Positions 1 to 11,654 of a stretch of 64,000 bases of DNA are shown in pieces. Position numbers and translations under genes: made by a program. How positions within the stretch are numbered: the stretch's first letter is position 1; every line of letters begins with the position of its first letter. Under the pieces are notes generated by a model. That model searched no databases. It was not told the DNA's origin and was given only the letters and a program-made list of their open reading frames with translations. Source of the DNA: Fratercula arctica. Its lineage: Eukaryota > Chordata > Aves > Charadriiformes > Alcidae. Location: NCBI GenBank assembly GCA_947846985.1, contig CANTUZ010000008.1, positions 23,827,352 through 23,891,351 on the forward strand. Direction: 5' to 3'.

Positions 1-3000
1 AGCGTGAGCTACAAGCTTACATTTAACCTTCTTCTGGGAGTTTTACGCCCATCTCTCCCTCTCCAGCATTTAAGGGTAATCCATTCACATGTAGTGTTTA
101 CACGACACTCTGCAGAGATTTTAATCCAGCCACTTTACTTTGCCAAGCTGGAGGGGAGTGGGACAGGTGTCCTACAGGCACCCTTACACCTTAGTACAAA
201 AGATTATAAAGATTATCAGGGAAAAAATTCCTCTGGTTTCAAGTAGATAGTATTTTATCCCTCATGCCCTCATATTTTCCATTCCTGTATGAAATTAGAA
301 AGGTAAATAAGAAGTGACATTGTTTTATCTATTATTGTCCATTTATTTCATTTGGAATTGCTACATTCAGTTGTTATCTTCACAACTTAAAATTATTTAC
401 CCAGATTTCAAGATCTGGGTAGCAACACAAACTTGATTAGTATTAGATAACGAAATAAGTGCTAGTTTTATTTCCAAAAGTAATTAAGGTAAATTAATCT
501 TCAAAATAAATGCAATGCTTTTAAAGAAAAAAAAAAAAAAACAGCAACTGCATATACCAAAAAAGTTTCAGTCAGCCTCAGACAACTTTTTCTCCTTTTA
601 AACTTTTTCAGGTAGCATACATTAAAAAAGACTGCATTTGAAGTTCTTTGCCACAAGTATGAACAGCATTTCATATAAATATATATCACTGCAGGGAAAA
701 CATGTTCGATCTATACATGAAGTTCCAGCACAGCCTGGATTGAGTAATAATAAAGTACTTGTCTGACTTCCTATGCTGAACTGCTTTTGCTGCCAGCATC
801 CTTGAAAACAAGAACTGCATTGCTCATTTTGCTGCAACCAATTCTTCAATTCTTAGGAAATCTGAATGTTAGTTTCTGTTACATTAACTTCACTACCGTA
901 TTCCCAAACTTTTGACCTCCAACAAAAACAGAACCAAACATCATAATGTTTGCCTGTGCTGTATCATTTCAGGGTCCAAAAACATGTATTTCTTCATTTC
1001 TGTTAAAAAAAAAAAAAAAATCATTATGTAAGGCATCAACAGCATGTTATTAAAAAACTAGCATAGCTTTATTGATCTTATTGCCTAGAAATCAATTATC
1101 CTCACAAGTGTCCTGTTTTAAGCCTACTTAGATAATAAGATCTTAAATGACCACTGACAGACGTAGCATCCATGTACCACAGCTACCTATACACACAAAC
1201 ACATGTACATCCATCTATGGACTACAGTGGCCTATACATTGCATAATACCATATTATGTTTATGCAGCTAAGTAGTACTGAACTAGGCAATAGGAAATAG
1301 ATTATCAATTCATAAATAGCACTACTATTGAAATCCATGCCAGAATAAGACTGATCATAAGGAATGCAGCCAAGAACAAGCTGGCTGTGGTCATTTGCCT
1401 TTCCACCCTACACACATTACTGGAGAAACCATAGAAGCCTGGGAGGTGGTGGAGATGCCAAGGAAGTTCATAGTCCCATGAAGAATCCTTAGCAGTCACT
1501 GTGTTTTTTGCCTGACAGTCTCTTTCTGCTGCCAATGTAGCCCACAGGATCTGAACTTGATGGAATGGCTACTGTGAGACATGCCTTGTGTAAAAGTACA
1601 TCACACTGCTCTTGCCTGCCTTTCCAGATGCAAGATACTGTTTTTCTCAGTGCAAAAAGTCTTTCTGTTTTAATTGGGGGTGGGGGTGTGTAGCTTTTAA
1701 TTTACTCATCTCCCATCCCAGCAGTAGTTTGACATTTCCCACGTTTCCACAGAGCTGAACTGGCTGACAGCACAAACACACAAAAACCCCACCATAGACC
1801 AACTTAATCCCTGTCAAAGAAATGATAGGTTTCCACCTACCTCTGCCACAACTTAAATGATGTTTGACTGGAAGTTAATGAGTAACTAGAAGTAACTAGA
1901 AGTAAAAAATGTCTGTCCAAATAGGTAGCCTTTACTAAGAGTAACCTGTCTGCTATGAAGAATCAGGTATAAAATTACTATCTATGGTTTCCCTACAAAA
2001 AAATTTTCTACATATTTTTGTTACTACAGTGGACTTCAGAGCAGCCCCAGACTACAGATGCTGGCAATCAAGAGCTGACTTCCATGCAAGTAGAGTTTGA
2101 AAATCTTGAAAACTATTACAATTCTGAGGATGGGAGGCGATGTAAAAAGTAGCACTCATGCCCAAATCCTGACACCTGTCCTAAACCTTAACTTGATCGA
2201 TTTCTTAGTGTTGATCTTTTAGGTTGCTAGGGTACAGAAGACTGCAATAATCAACTACACACAATAGAAAATTTCACCAATGACTGAAAGTAGCTACCCT
2301 ATGTTTATATATAACCAGCTCAGAAATTAGCAAAATTATTAGTTACTTGGTAAACTACAAGTAATTAATTCATAGTCTCAGAGAAGTTCACAGCACAGAG
2401 CTAACTTCACTGAATCAAATATGACGGAGTTTTCCAATAAGTTTCCAAAAACTTTAAAACAGATCCCCATGTGGCAGGAGAGCTATAAACTGAATTCGTT
2501 TTTTCCTTACCCATTTTCATCATTCCATGGGAATGAAATTTCAAACAAAATAATTTGGCTACGTGGGACAATTTTCTTTGTTATTTAAGTTGCATTTAAG
2601 AATGCTATATTCTACAGGTTACTTTACTAACATAAATTCATTATTATGTTCTGGAAAACAGCTTTGAAGTCCATGTCTACTAACCAGTAGAGGTTAGTAG
2701 ACCAGTTGAGGTTTCTTTACAAATCCAGCTTTATATAGTGCAAAGTCAAAATGCCATAGAGACAAATCATACCTCTTGGCCAACTCTTAAAAGAATGTAA
2801 AAATCAAACACAATAAAAAAAAAAAAGAAGCCACAAATATAATAAGTAGAGCTCCTATAGAGTCTAGTTAGTCAGAATTCAAACTTGTTTATCTTTTTTT
2901 TCCATTCTTCTACAAACTTTCAGGTGCCTACCTTAGACGGTAAGGTTTCTGGGCTACTAACTATGAATTTATGGTAATCTATAAAGACTATGATCTTCCA

Positions 3001-5196
3001 CTGTTTAATTTTCTTTCACAGAAATTCTAAACATCTCCTTAGCCTATACTGCATGCAAATGTAATAACCTGATGCAGTATGTGGTTATCAGATCAGTCCT
3101 AGCATTTCAGAGTAAATTACAACAGGTATTCTGCATTGAAGGGATATTTGCAATCAGCTGTACCTTTGATAAGCAGGAAAGGTAAAAATAGCTAAGCCTA
3201 CTAAGATATGTTCACTAAGCATAAAATGGGGATTAGGGTGGTGAAAGTATATGCCTAATTCAATAGCTACTACGCATTCTGCTGTCCAGCTGTCTTTTTT
3301 TTTTTCCATTTTATTGAAACAGATTTTTAACCAGGCTTTAATTAGAGTGTTTGCAGTTGGTATGCCTATTTTTCTTTTCAAAAGTGAGGTTTCGTGCATT
3401 TGGATTGATGGCATTTCTGACAAGAAACTGGTCAATCTCTTGAAACTTACAGAATGTACTTTTTTAATGGACCTGGGAGAAAGTTCTTGGGCTGAACCAG
3501 TTAGGCCACTCAAACTCTTAAATTGCCTGGAAATAACAACACATTTCAGCTATACTTCTTGACATGTCCTGCCATTTGTTCATACAGACTCAGTACCCCC
3601 GCTAATCTGAATATACAGAATTCTTCTATTATTAGTACCTAATCCACATATATAAACAAAACAGCAACCACATGAAAAGTTACCAGAATGAAGAGATTCT
3701 TTTTTTTTCTATGTGACTTTTAGAAGAAAATATAACAGAAAGTTATATTTATTATATTGATGTGGATTAAAAATAGTAGTTACATCAAAACACATATACT
3801 GTTAGAGAATATCAATTCAAGGACAGTTTTTACTGAGAAATTAGCACAAAAATCAAAGCTACTAAAGCAGTGAAATCTACATAAAGGAAGACCTCAAAAC
3901 TCTTCAACATATTTTACTAAATTAAAACATCTGTGGTCATGAGCCTGCAATTTCATACATTTGGCCAGATTACTGTACTTGTGTGAAATGCAATCAGCTT
4001 ACTTTTGAAGACTTCTCCGTGGTTCACAGATGCTAAAGCAATCATAATTAACATCTGAGTTATCATTCCTTACACATCAAGTTTGTATCAAAATCAGTGA
4101 TTTTAAGAATTCAAGGTCAGGCCTTCAAACACTGAAATCTCTTGTCACTGAATATCTAGTAATGATTAAACACCTGGTTAGACTAAAATACAGTTGTTCA
4201 AGGAGTCTAAGAGAAAACAGACACTACAGGGGTGGAAAAAAATAGAACTGATTGCAGGTTTGTTAACCTGAGGCAGTAATTTGACTGCTTATCGCTGTCT
4301 CATCAGCACATCTTTATATGTTGAATAAAGCAGACACTAGATTACTGCTTTAATCAGCATCATAAAACACCATGTTTCTCTCTGCTTTCTAACAGCTGGT
4401 TTAAGAGGAATAAAGGTTTATTTGATGGGAAAGTTGGAAGATCTCCAAGGGCCCTCTAATCTGCTACATTTCTACTGTTGGACTTTCAAAGCAAGTTGAG
4501 TCTTTACAAATACTGTTAGCTTAGTTTTTTAGAGCATGACGTTTTCTAAAAAAAAAAAAAAAAAAGTCAAGCTAAACTTGCTACCTCCAACACAAGAATC
4601 TACTTGCTCATCCTTTAACATAATAATGTCAATTATATCTTCTTGTGCCATCAATAAGGAAAAATAAATTATTCCCTTTAGATACATCAAATTAAAATCT
4701 AATTCCATAAAACAGAAGTAATATTTCACTACCTACAAATCATGCTGCTAAATTGTGAAGTTTTACATACTTCCCTATTAAATCATTTTCACAAAAAAAA
4801 TCCCTCTACCTCTCATTTTTCTCTCCCCTTGCTATGGAAGAGACCCATACAAGCAGAGCAAACTGACCAAGCCTGTATGTAAGGGAATCTCTATGACACA
4901 GATGTGAAAAAGAACCTCCACTGACTGCAGTATAGGACCCAAGAAACTTTATACTCGAGAGAAAATGAGATTTTTAGAAGGTCTTTATGTCAATCTATTG
5001 ATACTCCTACTGAAATATGTTACCCCAATGCTGAGCGCCTTTAAAAATCCCGAAGTACATAGCAATGTCCCCCCCATCCCCAACAAAAGAAAACCAACCC
5101 AAAACTAAACTAAACATGCACAAAGAAAGTAGTGTTAAGAAAACTAGTTCTTTCTGGTATTTTTTTTAATAGTATATGCAGAATTACACCAAATTA

Positions 5197-5218
5197 TTAA
5201 AATAATAATAATAATAAT
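5197..5218. repeat. (AAT)n microsatellite
   Basis: About six or seven tandem AAT units within AT-rich DNA. Confidence 0.85.
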
Positions 5219-5936
5219 GAGGTAATTCAGCTGAGGATGTCTCTAATCAAGGTTTGTGCTACTTTTTTCACCAAAGTTTGAAACAGAACAAATAGCACCA
5301 CCAAATACCTACCAATTTCGAGAATTTTCTAATGATGATTGTTGGTAGAAAACTGAACACCTCTCCTAATGTCACATTATTTTATGTCACACAAATTTCA
5401 CTGTGGCATGCATAACGTGGCTGTGCAAAAGAGTTCTAAAAGTCATATTTACAGTTGTGGTGGGGCTTCCCTCTAGTGTAAATGATCTGCACAGTCACAG
5501 ATTTGCTTCCCGATTCCCTCAGTTTGAAGATTCAGTTCCTCTTTGGTGACAAGCTTTGTCCTTGCACTGCCAGAGTTAATTCTGCTCTTGGGGAAATTGA
5601 ATTATCATTACTCTACACATTATCTTCACTTTAGTTCTTGAATAAATACAACTGAGAAATTAAAAAAAAAACAAACCCTCAGTCACCTGGTCATTTCAGC
5701 TTGAGTTACATATTCACAGATGAGGAGGGAAAGGTAAAGTACAATCCACTGAATTTTGATATTTAAAATGTGCAATTTGCAAAAACGGTCATTTGATCTC
5801 TTGGTAAGTGTTTTCATTACAGTAAGAAAACAACTTTCAAGTAGAATCACAACCTTCAAGGGTACATTAAACTTGGGCACATGTGCCATGCTGCAAAGAT
5901 TTCTTATTCTGCTACAGAAGTTAACAAGACAGTCAT

Positions 5937-5963
5937 AATTAAATTAAATTAAATTAAATTAAA
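5937..5963. repeat. (AATTA)n microsatellite
   Basis: Five tandem copies of a 5-bp AATTA-type unit. Confidence 0.9.
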
Positions 5964-7015
5964 ACAGCCTTGCAGAAATCCCTAAATTATGTCTGGAGCT
6001 CTCCAGTCCCACCAGGATTAGGCAAGCACAAAAGTGCTTAACAGATATTCTACCCTGCCTATTAAAGATACAGCACAGCACCTCCAGCAATATTGACTTT
6101 GAGGACATGCTTTATTTGGAAAAGTAAGAGGCACACAATACAATATATTGTTCAGTGATCCCATACTTATTTATAAGAACATTTAGCACAGATATGCAGG
6201 AACCTAGGACTTCAACTCTGTACACACACCCCCACACACACCCCTCCCCAAGATCAAAGCTGCAATCTAACAGGGACAGCAGTTATTGTTTTTGTCTTTG
6301 TTCTGTTTGCTCCCTTCCCACCAGTTTTTGTCTTATTTACAAGTCCAGATAGAGATCATTTATGGACTATCTACAAAATCACTGAGAAGTCTCTGGACTG
6401 ACATCCAGGCAAGAATTGCTATAGATGGCTTATTGGGGTAACAGTGAAACCATGGGTATGCATTTTGGGATGGTCTAGAGAAGCACAGCATAGATGTGTC
6501 CTCCAAACTTCTAAAGGTTATGTTATTGCTCCCCATCTTCACTCAGCTGAAGTTAATACTAATTCAGTATGGGTCATTTCCAGATACAGTAGGGAATACA
6601 TTCAGTCATGGGAATATGTTGAAAAGCCAACACACAAAAGCAATTTATTTGCTTTAATGAGAAAGAATAGCAAACTGAAGACAAATCATTCTCAATGCAG
6701 AGCTTTTACTGGACAGAAAAGAAATCAAGGCATCCACTACAATGAAATAACATAGGAGACTTGGAGAAGAGGAAAATCCATTTGAAGTCTCAACTCAAGA
6801 AGCTTCAACCAGAGACACTTCAAGATAAGCAGTAATGCCTCCTTCAGGACAGTGAGCACAGGAAAATTAAGAAACCAATTAGCCCTTTCTTTTATGGAGA
6901 TGCTCTGTACTTTGTCTCATCAAAATCTTGCAACTAGGTTTTATCCATTAAGATAAGAATCCTATGTTAAAGGACTGCCTGAAACAACAGTCTTAGTTTT
7001 CATACATACAGCTCC

Positions 7016-7095
7016 AAAACAAAACAAAACAAAACAAAACAAAAAACAAAAACAAACAAACAAAAAACAAAAAACAAACAAACAAACAAAAAAAG
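7016..7095. repeat. (AAAAC)n / (AAAC)n simple repeat
   Basis: About 80 bp of AAAAC units grade into AAAC and AAAAAAC units. The minus-strand frames here encode only Phe, Cys, Val and Leu runs, which are artefacts of the repeat. Confidence 0.95.
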
Positions 7096-7820
7096 CCAAA
7101 AAACCAAGCAGCATACAAAAATGAAGAGATAGGGCATTGCATGTCCAGAAATTACACACAGCACCTTTTTTTTAAACTCCAAGAGAAATCTCTTGTCACC
7201 TCTTAAATAGGATTTGTACTGTAGATGGTATTTGAAAACGAGATAGCTACCAAACAGCTACTCTGTTTACTGGCTGTGTAACAGCTACTACTGCATCAAC
7301 AAAACCAGTCAAGGTGCTCTCTTCATCACTATAATGCTTTGTTTTATTTGGTATTCTTTTAAAAAAGACAGTGTTTTGGAGGAGGAAACGCACCAACCAG
7401 GTGACCACAATCTGGGGGAACATCAACATTTTTGGTTTAATGAACTACATACAAGCACGTATTTCTGTATGGTTTATGGTATTATCAACACGAACTGTGT
7501 TCAGTTGGCGTTGCATTGTATCAGACCAAATACAAATCAAAAAAGGTTTCCAAAAAGGAAAAAAAAAAAACCAACAGAACAAACCCAAAGTCCTTTCTAG
7601 AAGAGAAAAAAAATATTTCTAGAAGACAAAGTACAATTCCTTTTACTTTTCATTTTATTTCTCCTCCTTCCTATTGGAACATTAAAAAATTAACATTTTG
7701 ACTTAGGAATAATGCGTCATGTAACAGTACCTACCTATACCTACAGTATATACCTAACCTATATAGTACATACCTGTGATTATACCCTGAAAAAAGATGA
7801 GACGCTGTGTATTCTTTCAG

Positions 7821-7992
7821 CAGTGACCTACATATGCTAAGAAGACTGATAAGATGGCAAGAGAGAGGTTACACCGGGAATTGTTTGATTTTACTGCTGG
7901 GGACTAGATGTTGTTCTCCTGTTTATATGAGCCAACAGTTTCTATTCACAGGCACCACAACAGAAATGCTTCTTGGTTTGATGGATAGCCAG
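7821..7992 (+). CDS. candidate internal exon, unknown gene
   Basis: This plus-strand stretch lies between an acceptor-like TGTGTATTCTTTCAG ending at 7820 and a perfect CAG|GTAAGT donor at 7990-7998. One frame is open throughout and reads HMLRRLIRWQERGYTG, then LLLGTRCCSPVYMSQQ and TEMLLGLMDSQ at the donor. A second acceptor, TTTCTATTCACAG at 7939-7951, would give a 41-nt exon (7952-7992) instead. I do not recognise the peptide. Open stretches of this length are frequent here by chance, so only the donor and the two acceptors lend support. It is opposite in strand to the candidate at 20.5 kb, so both are unlikely to belong to one gene. Confidence 0.17.
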
Positions 7993-10109
7993 GTAAGTTT
8001 TGTAAACATTTTTAGATTATAATAAGCAAGATGTTTTTTGTTTGTTCTTTTTTAATATTAGAGTGCACTCAGGAAACAAACAGGCCCAAAGCTAACAACA
8101 TTCATTTATTACTTTACTACGTAAGAAATCATTAAAATTTCAAGAGCTAGAGACCTATGGCTTCTATTCTGCCTGACATAAAAATCTGGCAAACGCAAAA
8201 TCATTTGGAAACAGATATATTACATTTTGATTAATCCTGCTGTATCTTTTGCTACTTCCATCTGCAAGTAGGCACATTCTACTAAGTCAAAACAGGAAGG
8301 TCAGCTATTTGTGTGGGGAAAAAGAAGATAAGGGGCCGGGGGTGGTGGTGGTGGGGAATATTTCACAGAGCTGTTTTCTGCATCATATTATCTTCTTCAG
8401 CCCCAAGAAAAGAAATAGCATAGAATAAATAGAATAAAGTAGTCTTTCTACAGACTAGGGACCATGACTATTCTCAATGGGAGAATTTTGCACCAAAACC
8501 AGGAATGTTTAAAGTGAAAAGAATTAATATGCAGATTGGGGTTTGGAAAGCTCAAGATATTAAATGTGAAACAGCTGTTGCACAAATAGATCTTCAGAGC
8601 AATACTTGCAATTACCTCTGAAGCTCTTGACATGGTTTTGCTTTTGATGGGAAGCACAAAAAAGGCAGCAACTCTTCTGTTGTTTGTAGCTCCAGCCCAA
8701 CCTTTGCATGTCCTCTCCTTTTCACTGTGACCTCAGTTGTCATCTGGAGTGTTCTCAACCCATTACAGCCATTCAGGATTCCATACCCTTGCTTCCAATT
8801 TATACGATCTGATACTTACTTACAAAAAATAATTCCAGATTAAGGTTGAAAGTGCCATCAAAAACTAGGAAAATACTTGGATTTGTGCAACTTGAATTCT
8901 ACTCCTTGCTTGTACAATGGTGATACAATTATTAAAATACTGGATTTCCCCCCTCTCTGAAACCTTGGGTCTAAGTGCCCACAACAGATGATTTCCATAC
9001 ACTAAGAAGCTAATGACCAGTCCAGTTCACTATATCCACACCCATATCCTGCACTGAATACATAAAACAATTATTTTCCTATCTTTTTCCCCGATGCTGC
9101 GATTAATATTCTTTACCAACAAGTATCTGTCTCCAGTACATTAGCACGGCACAAGCCATAGCATCTTGAGTGAGAGTTTTGCATGAAATCTACCTACAGT
9201 TTGACAGCCAGAAGATGCCAACCATGGAAGGAACACAGTAAGCCAAACAGATTCATATTCTACCTTGAGAAAGCCAAATGCTTAAAATCCTGTGTTCAAT
9301 ACAATTCATTTTTTATAAGAGACACTCTTTGTCTAGTTTCTAAGAAATGTACTGTGCCAGACAAATAAGCTGGTTTTCACTTGAAGGCAGAAGTCAGAGC
9401 GGATCATATTAGTGACATTGTGATAATTATTCATTTACCATAACTGATAAATCTCAAAGTACCAAACCCAACCTTTTACACTTGTTTGTTTTTTAATAAT
9501 ATCAGTATACCAATAGAGAGAGTCACTATCAAGGGAAGAGGCCTAATGCTCTGTATGGTCAATTGTTCACAATTAACTGTTCTGTGTAATATCTAAAGTA
9601 AATCCATTTTTGAAGAGGGAGAAGAGACAGAAATTATGTTGGCAAATAAAGTTAAAATAAACCAACATAAAACCCCCAAATAAATGGCAGTGTATTCAAT
9701 TACATAAAATTAGTAAATATGCTCCCACACATATGGGGAAAAATGAACATATGATCAAACTAATAGGATTATGCAAAAGAAGCTTCTAATAATAGGGCCG
9801 TAATTAATCTTTTTTAGTCTTGGGGCTTGCCTATAATCATTCTTCATGTGCATAATTTAATTTGGGCAAAACCTAATTCTATTCAGAGGACACATCTTAC
9901 AACAACCCTCCAATTGTGAGGACTACTTTTCCTAATTTAGTTATGGTTCAGCAGATGGTACAGAGTCCACTCCTGTGCAATTCTTAGCTTTCTTCCATGC
10001 TTTGTTTTACTGACAAAAAAAAGGGGGAAGTTTCATTGGTACCATTAAAACACCTTGGTATACTAAACAGATAAAATAGAATTGAGGTGAATTCTCAGAA
10101 AACCTTATG
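7993..10109. other. single-copy DNA before the long CR1
   Basis: No gene is recognised. A GGT-rich, G-run patch lies at 8332-8357. The segment around 9780-9880 contains GGGCCGTAATTAATC followed by AT-rich sequence with TAAT cores and resembles non-coding regulatory DNA, but only comparison with other species could show that. Confidence 0.55.
8332..8357. repeat. G-rich (GGT)n tract
   Basis: GGGG and GGGGG runs followed by GGT units and a closing GGGG. Only three runs reach three or more G, so it could fold at most into a weak or two-tier G-quadruplex. Confidence 0.75.
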
Positions 10110-10123
10110 ACTTCTTCCTGCTG

Positions 10124-10466
10124 TTGCTCTTTCACGTGGGTGGTGACAAGGTGGCAACACATAGCCCAGGAACAATCAAGAGAGAATTCAGGGCCTTGGG
10201 AAGGTTAATAAGGGAGTCTGGGGCACAGGTTATCTTTTCTTCTGTTCTTCTGGTTACAGGCAGGGACACTAAGAAACAGACGTGTGCAATCTATCAACGT
10301 GTGGCTCTGTGGCTGGTGTCACCACCACAGTTTTGTGTTTTTCAACAATGGGATGGCCTACACGCCACCAGGCTTGTTGGCATCGGACAGGGCTCATCTT
10401 TCTGAAAGAGGGAAGAGGGTGTTTGCTCATGAGCTAGCGGGGCTCATTGACTGGGCTTTAAACTAG
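10124..10466 (+). pseudogene. CR1 ORF1 C-terminal esterase-like domain, broken
   Basis: This is the C-terminal part of CR1 ORF1, which in CR1-like elements carries an SGNH/GDSL-type esterase domain. Visible landmarks are LLFHVGGD at the start (block III, normally G-x-N-D), GAQVIFSSVLLV in the middle, then after a frameshift near 10285-10295 a stretch with GLLASDRAHLSERG (block V, D-x-x-H retained) and FAHELAGLIDWALN before the TAG stop. The block III Asn is not visible: the motif reads G-G-D-K, so one oxyanion-hole residue appears lost. The N-terminal half of ORF1, including the nucleophile-Ser block, is missing through 5' truncation. The domain assignment comes from known CR1 architecture plus these motifs. 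Confidence 0.75.
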
Positions 10467-10740
10467 GCTTGCTGGGGGAGGGGGATGCTACCCAGCTTCC
10501 TCATGACAAGCCAAGGAACGATGCTCCAAGGTCTGAGGGGTGGCTCAGTAGTGAAGGCCCTCAACCTGTTGCTCTGAGATGTGCTGGGTACGCTGCAGCA
10601 CACTCAAAGTCTTATGGGGACAAGCCAGGGACTCATGAGGAGATAGGAACCAGGGAGTCACAGACAAAACGCCCCAGGGAAAGACCACCTGAAGAGCGCA
10701 TGAAGGAAAAGCAAAAGCTCCAGCCAGTGAGAGAGCTTCA
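10467..10740 (+). other. CR1 ORF1-ORF2 linker
   Basis: This is the region between the ORF1 stop and the clear start of the ORF2 endonuclease. One frame is open across it (10469-10756) and encodes a hydrophilic, low-complexity peptide rich in Arg, Glu, Pro and Lys, such as RPRERPPEERMKEKQK. That character fits the charged leader upstream of the endonuclease in CR1 ORF2. A frame change near 10740-10756 leads into the endonuclease frame. It is part of the same transposon copy, not a host gene. Confidence 0.6.
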
Positions 10741-11654
10741 TTGGGCACCCAGCTGAAATGCCTTTACGCAAATGCACGCAGCATGGGAAATAAGCAAGAA
10801 GAGTTGGAGATGTGCGCACGCCTCCAGGGCTACAATCTTATTGACATCACAGAGACGTGGTGGGATGGCTCTTATGATTGGAGCATTGGAATGGACGGAT
10901 ACTCTTCAGGAAGGCCAGGCTGGGAAGACAAGGAAGGGGTGTTGCCCTCTATGTCAATGAACAGCTGGAGTCCATGCAGCTCCACCTGGGGATGGATGAA
11001 GACCCAACAGAGAGCTTATGGGTCAAGATAAAAGGGAATGCAGGGGCAGGGGACACTACAGTAGGGGTCTGCTACAGGCCACCTGACCAGGATGACAGAG
11101 TGGATGAGGCCCTCCATAGACAGATAGGAGTGGCATCGCGTTCACAGACCCTGGTCCTCATGGGGGACTTCAACCACCCCAACATCTGTTGGAAGGACAA
11201 CACAGCAGGGCACAAGAAATCCAGGAAGTTCTTGGACTGTGTTGATGACAACTTTTTTCTTCAAATGGTCCTTACCAAAAAGGAGGGGCTGCTGGTGAGT
11301 GTCAGGCTCAAGGGTAACCTCAGCTGCAGTGATCATGAAATGGTAGAATTCAAGATCCTTTGGGCAGTGAGGAGGGCATGCAGCAAGCTCACTACCCTGG
11401 ACTTCAAGAGAGAAGACTTTGGCCTCTTGAGGGACCTGCTTGGCAGGATGACATGGGAAAAAGTACTGGAGGGAAGAGGGGCCCAAGAAAGCTGGTTAGT
11501 GTTTAAGGATCACCACCTCCAAGCTCAGGAGCGGTGCATGCCAAGAATGAAGAAGTCAGGCAAAAATGCCAGAAGGCCTGCGTGGATTAACAAAGAGCTC
11601 CTGGACAAGCTCAAAAGCAAAAAGGAGGCCTACAGAGGGTGGAAGCAAGGATGA
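10741..11654 (+). pseudogene. CR1 ORF2 endonuclease (AP-type), broken
   Basis: This is the N-terminal part of CR1 ORF2, an apurinic-type endonuclease that nicks target DNA to prime reverse transcription. The catalytic signatures are still readable: YANARSMGNK near the start, the metal-binding Glu in IDITETWW (Glu codon 10852-10854), YRPP, GDFN at 11163-11174, and the terminal SDH motif at 11328-11336. A frameshift near 10900 moves the reading frame from the TETWW segment into the frame carrying VALYVNEQ. That second frame then stays open to a TGA at 11652-11654. The same frame continues after the stop, so this is a simple nonsense mutation. Endonuclease motifs are better preserved here than those of the RT. 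Confidence 0.85.

Larger units (their letters stand above)
1..7820. other. AT-rich single-copy DNA, no gene seen
   Basis: I see no supportable gene or transposon here. The stretch holds A-runs at 527-541, 1005-1020 and 4548-4565, a short AAT repeat near 5197-5218, an AATTA repeat near 5937-5963, a CA-rich patch at 6222-6249 and an AAAAC/AAAC repeat at 7016-7095. A minus-strand 76-codon frame at 1305-1535 ends in a hydrophobic segment. Overlapping frames on both strands at 3154-3562 have no recognisable content. All are within what chance gives in AT-rich DNA. Confidence 0.6.

Noticed and set aside
3154..3562. Overlapping 119- and 103-codon frames on opposite strands
   Set aside because: I recognise no motif, and long overlapping frames on both strands suggest a local lack of stop codons rather than a gene.
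6962..7182. Minus-strand frames rich in Phe, Cys, Val and Leu
   Set aside because: They are translations of the (AAAAC)n repeat, not proteins.
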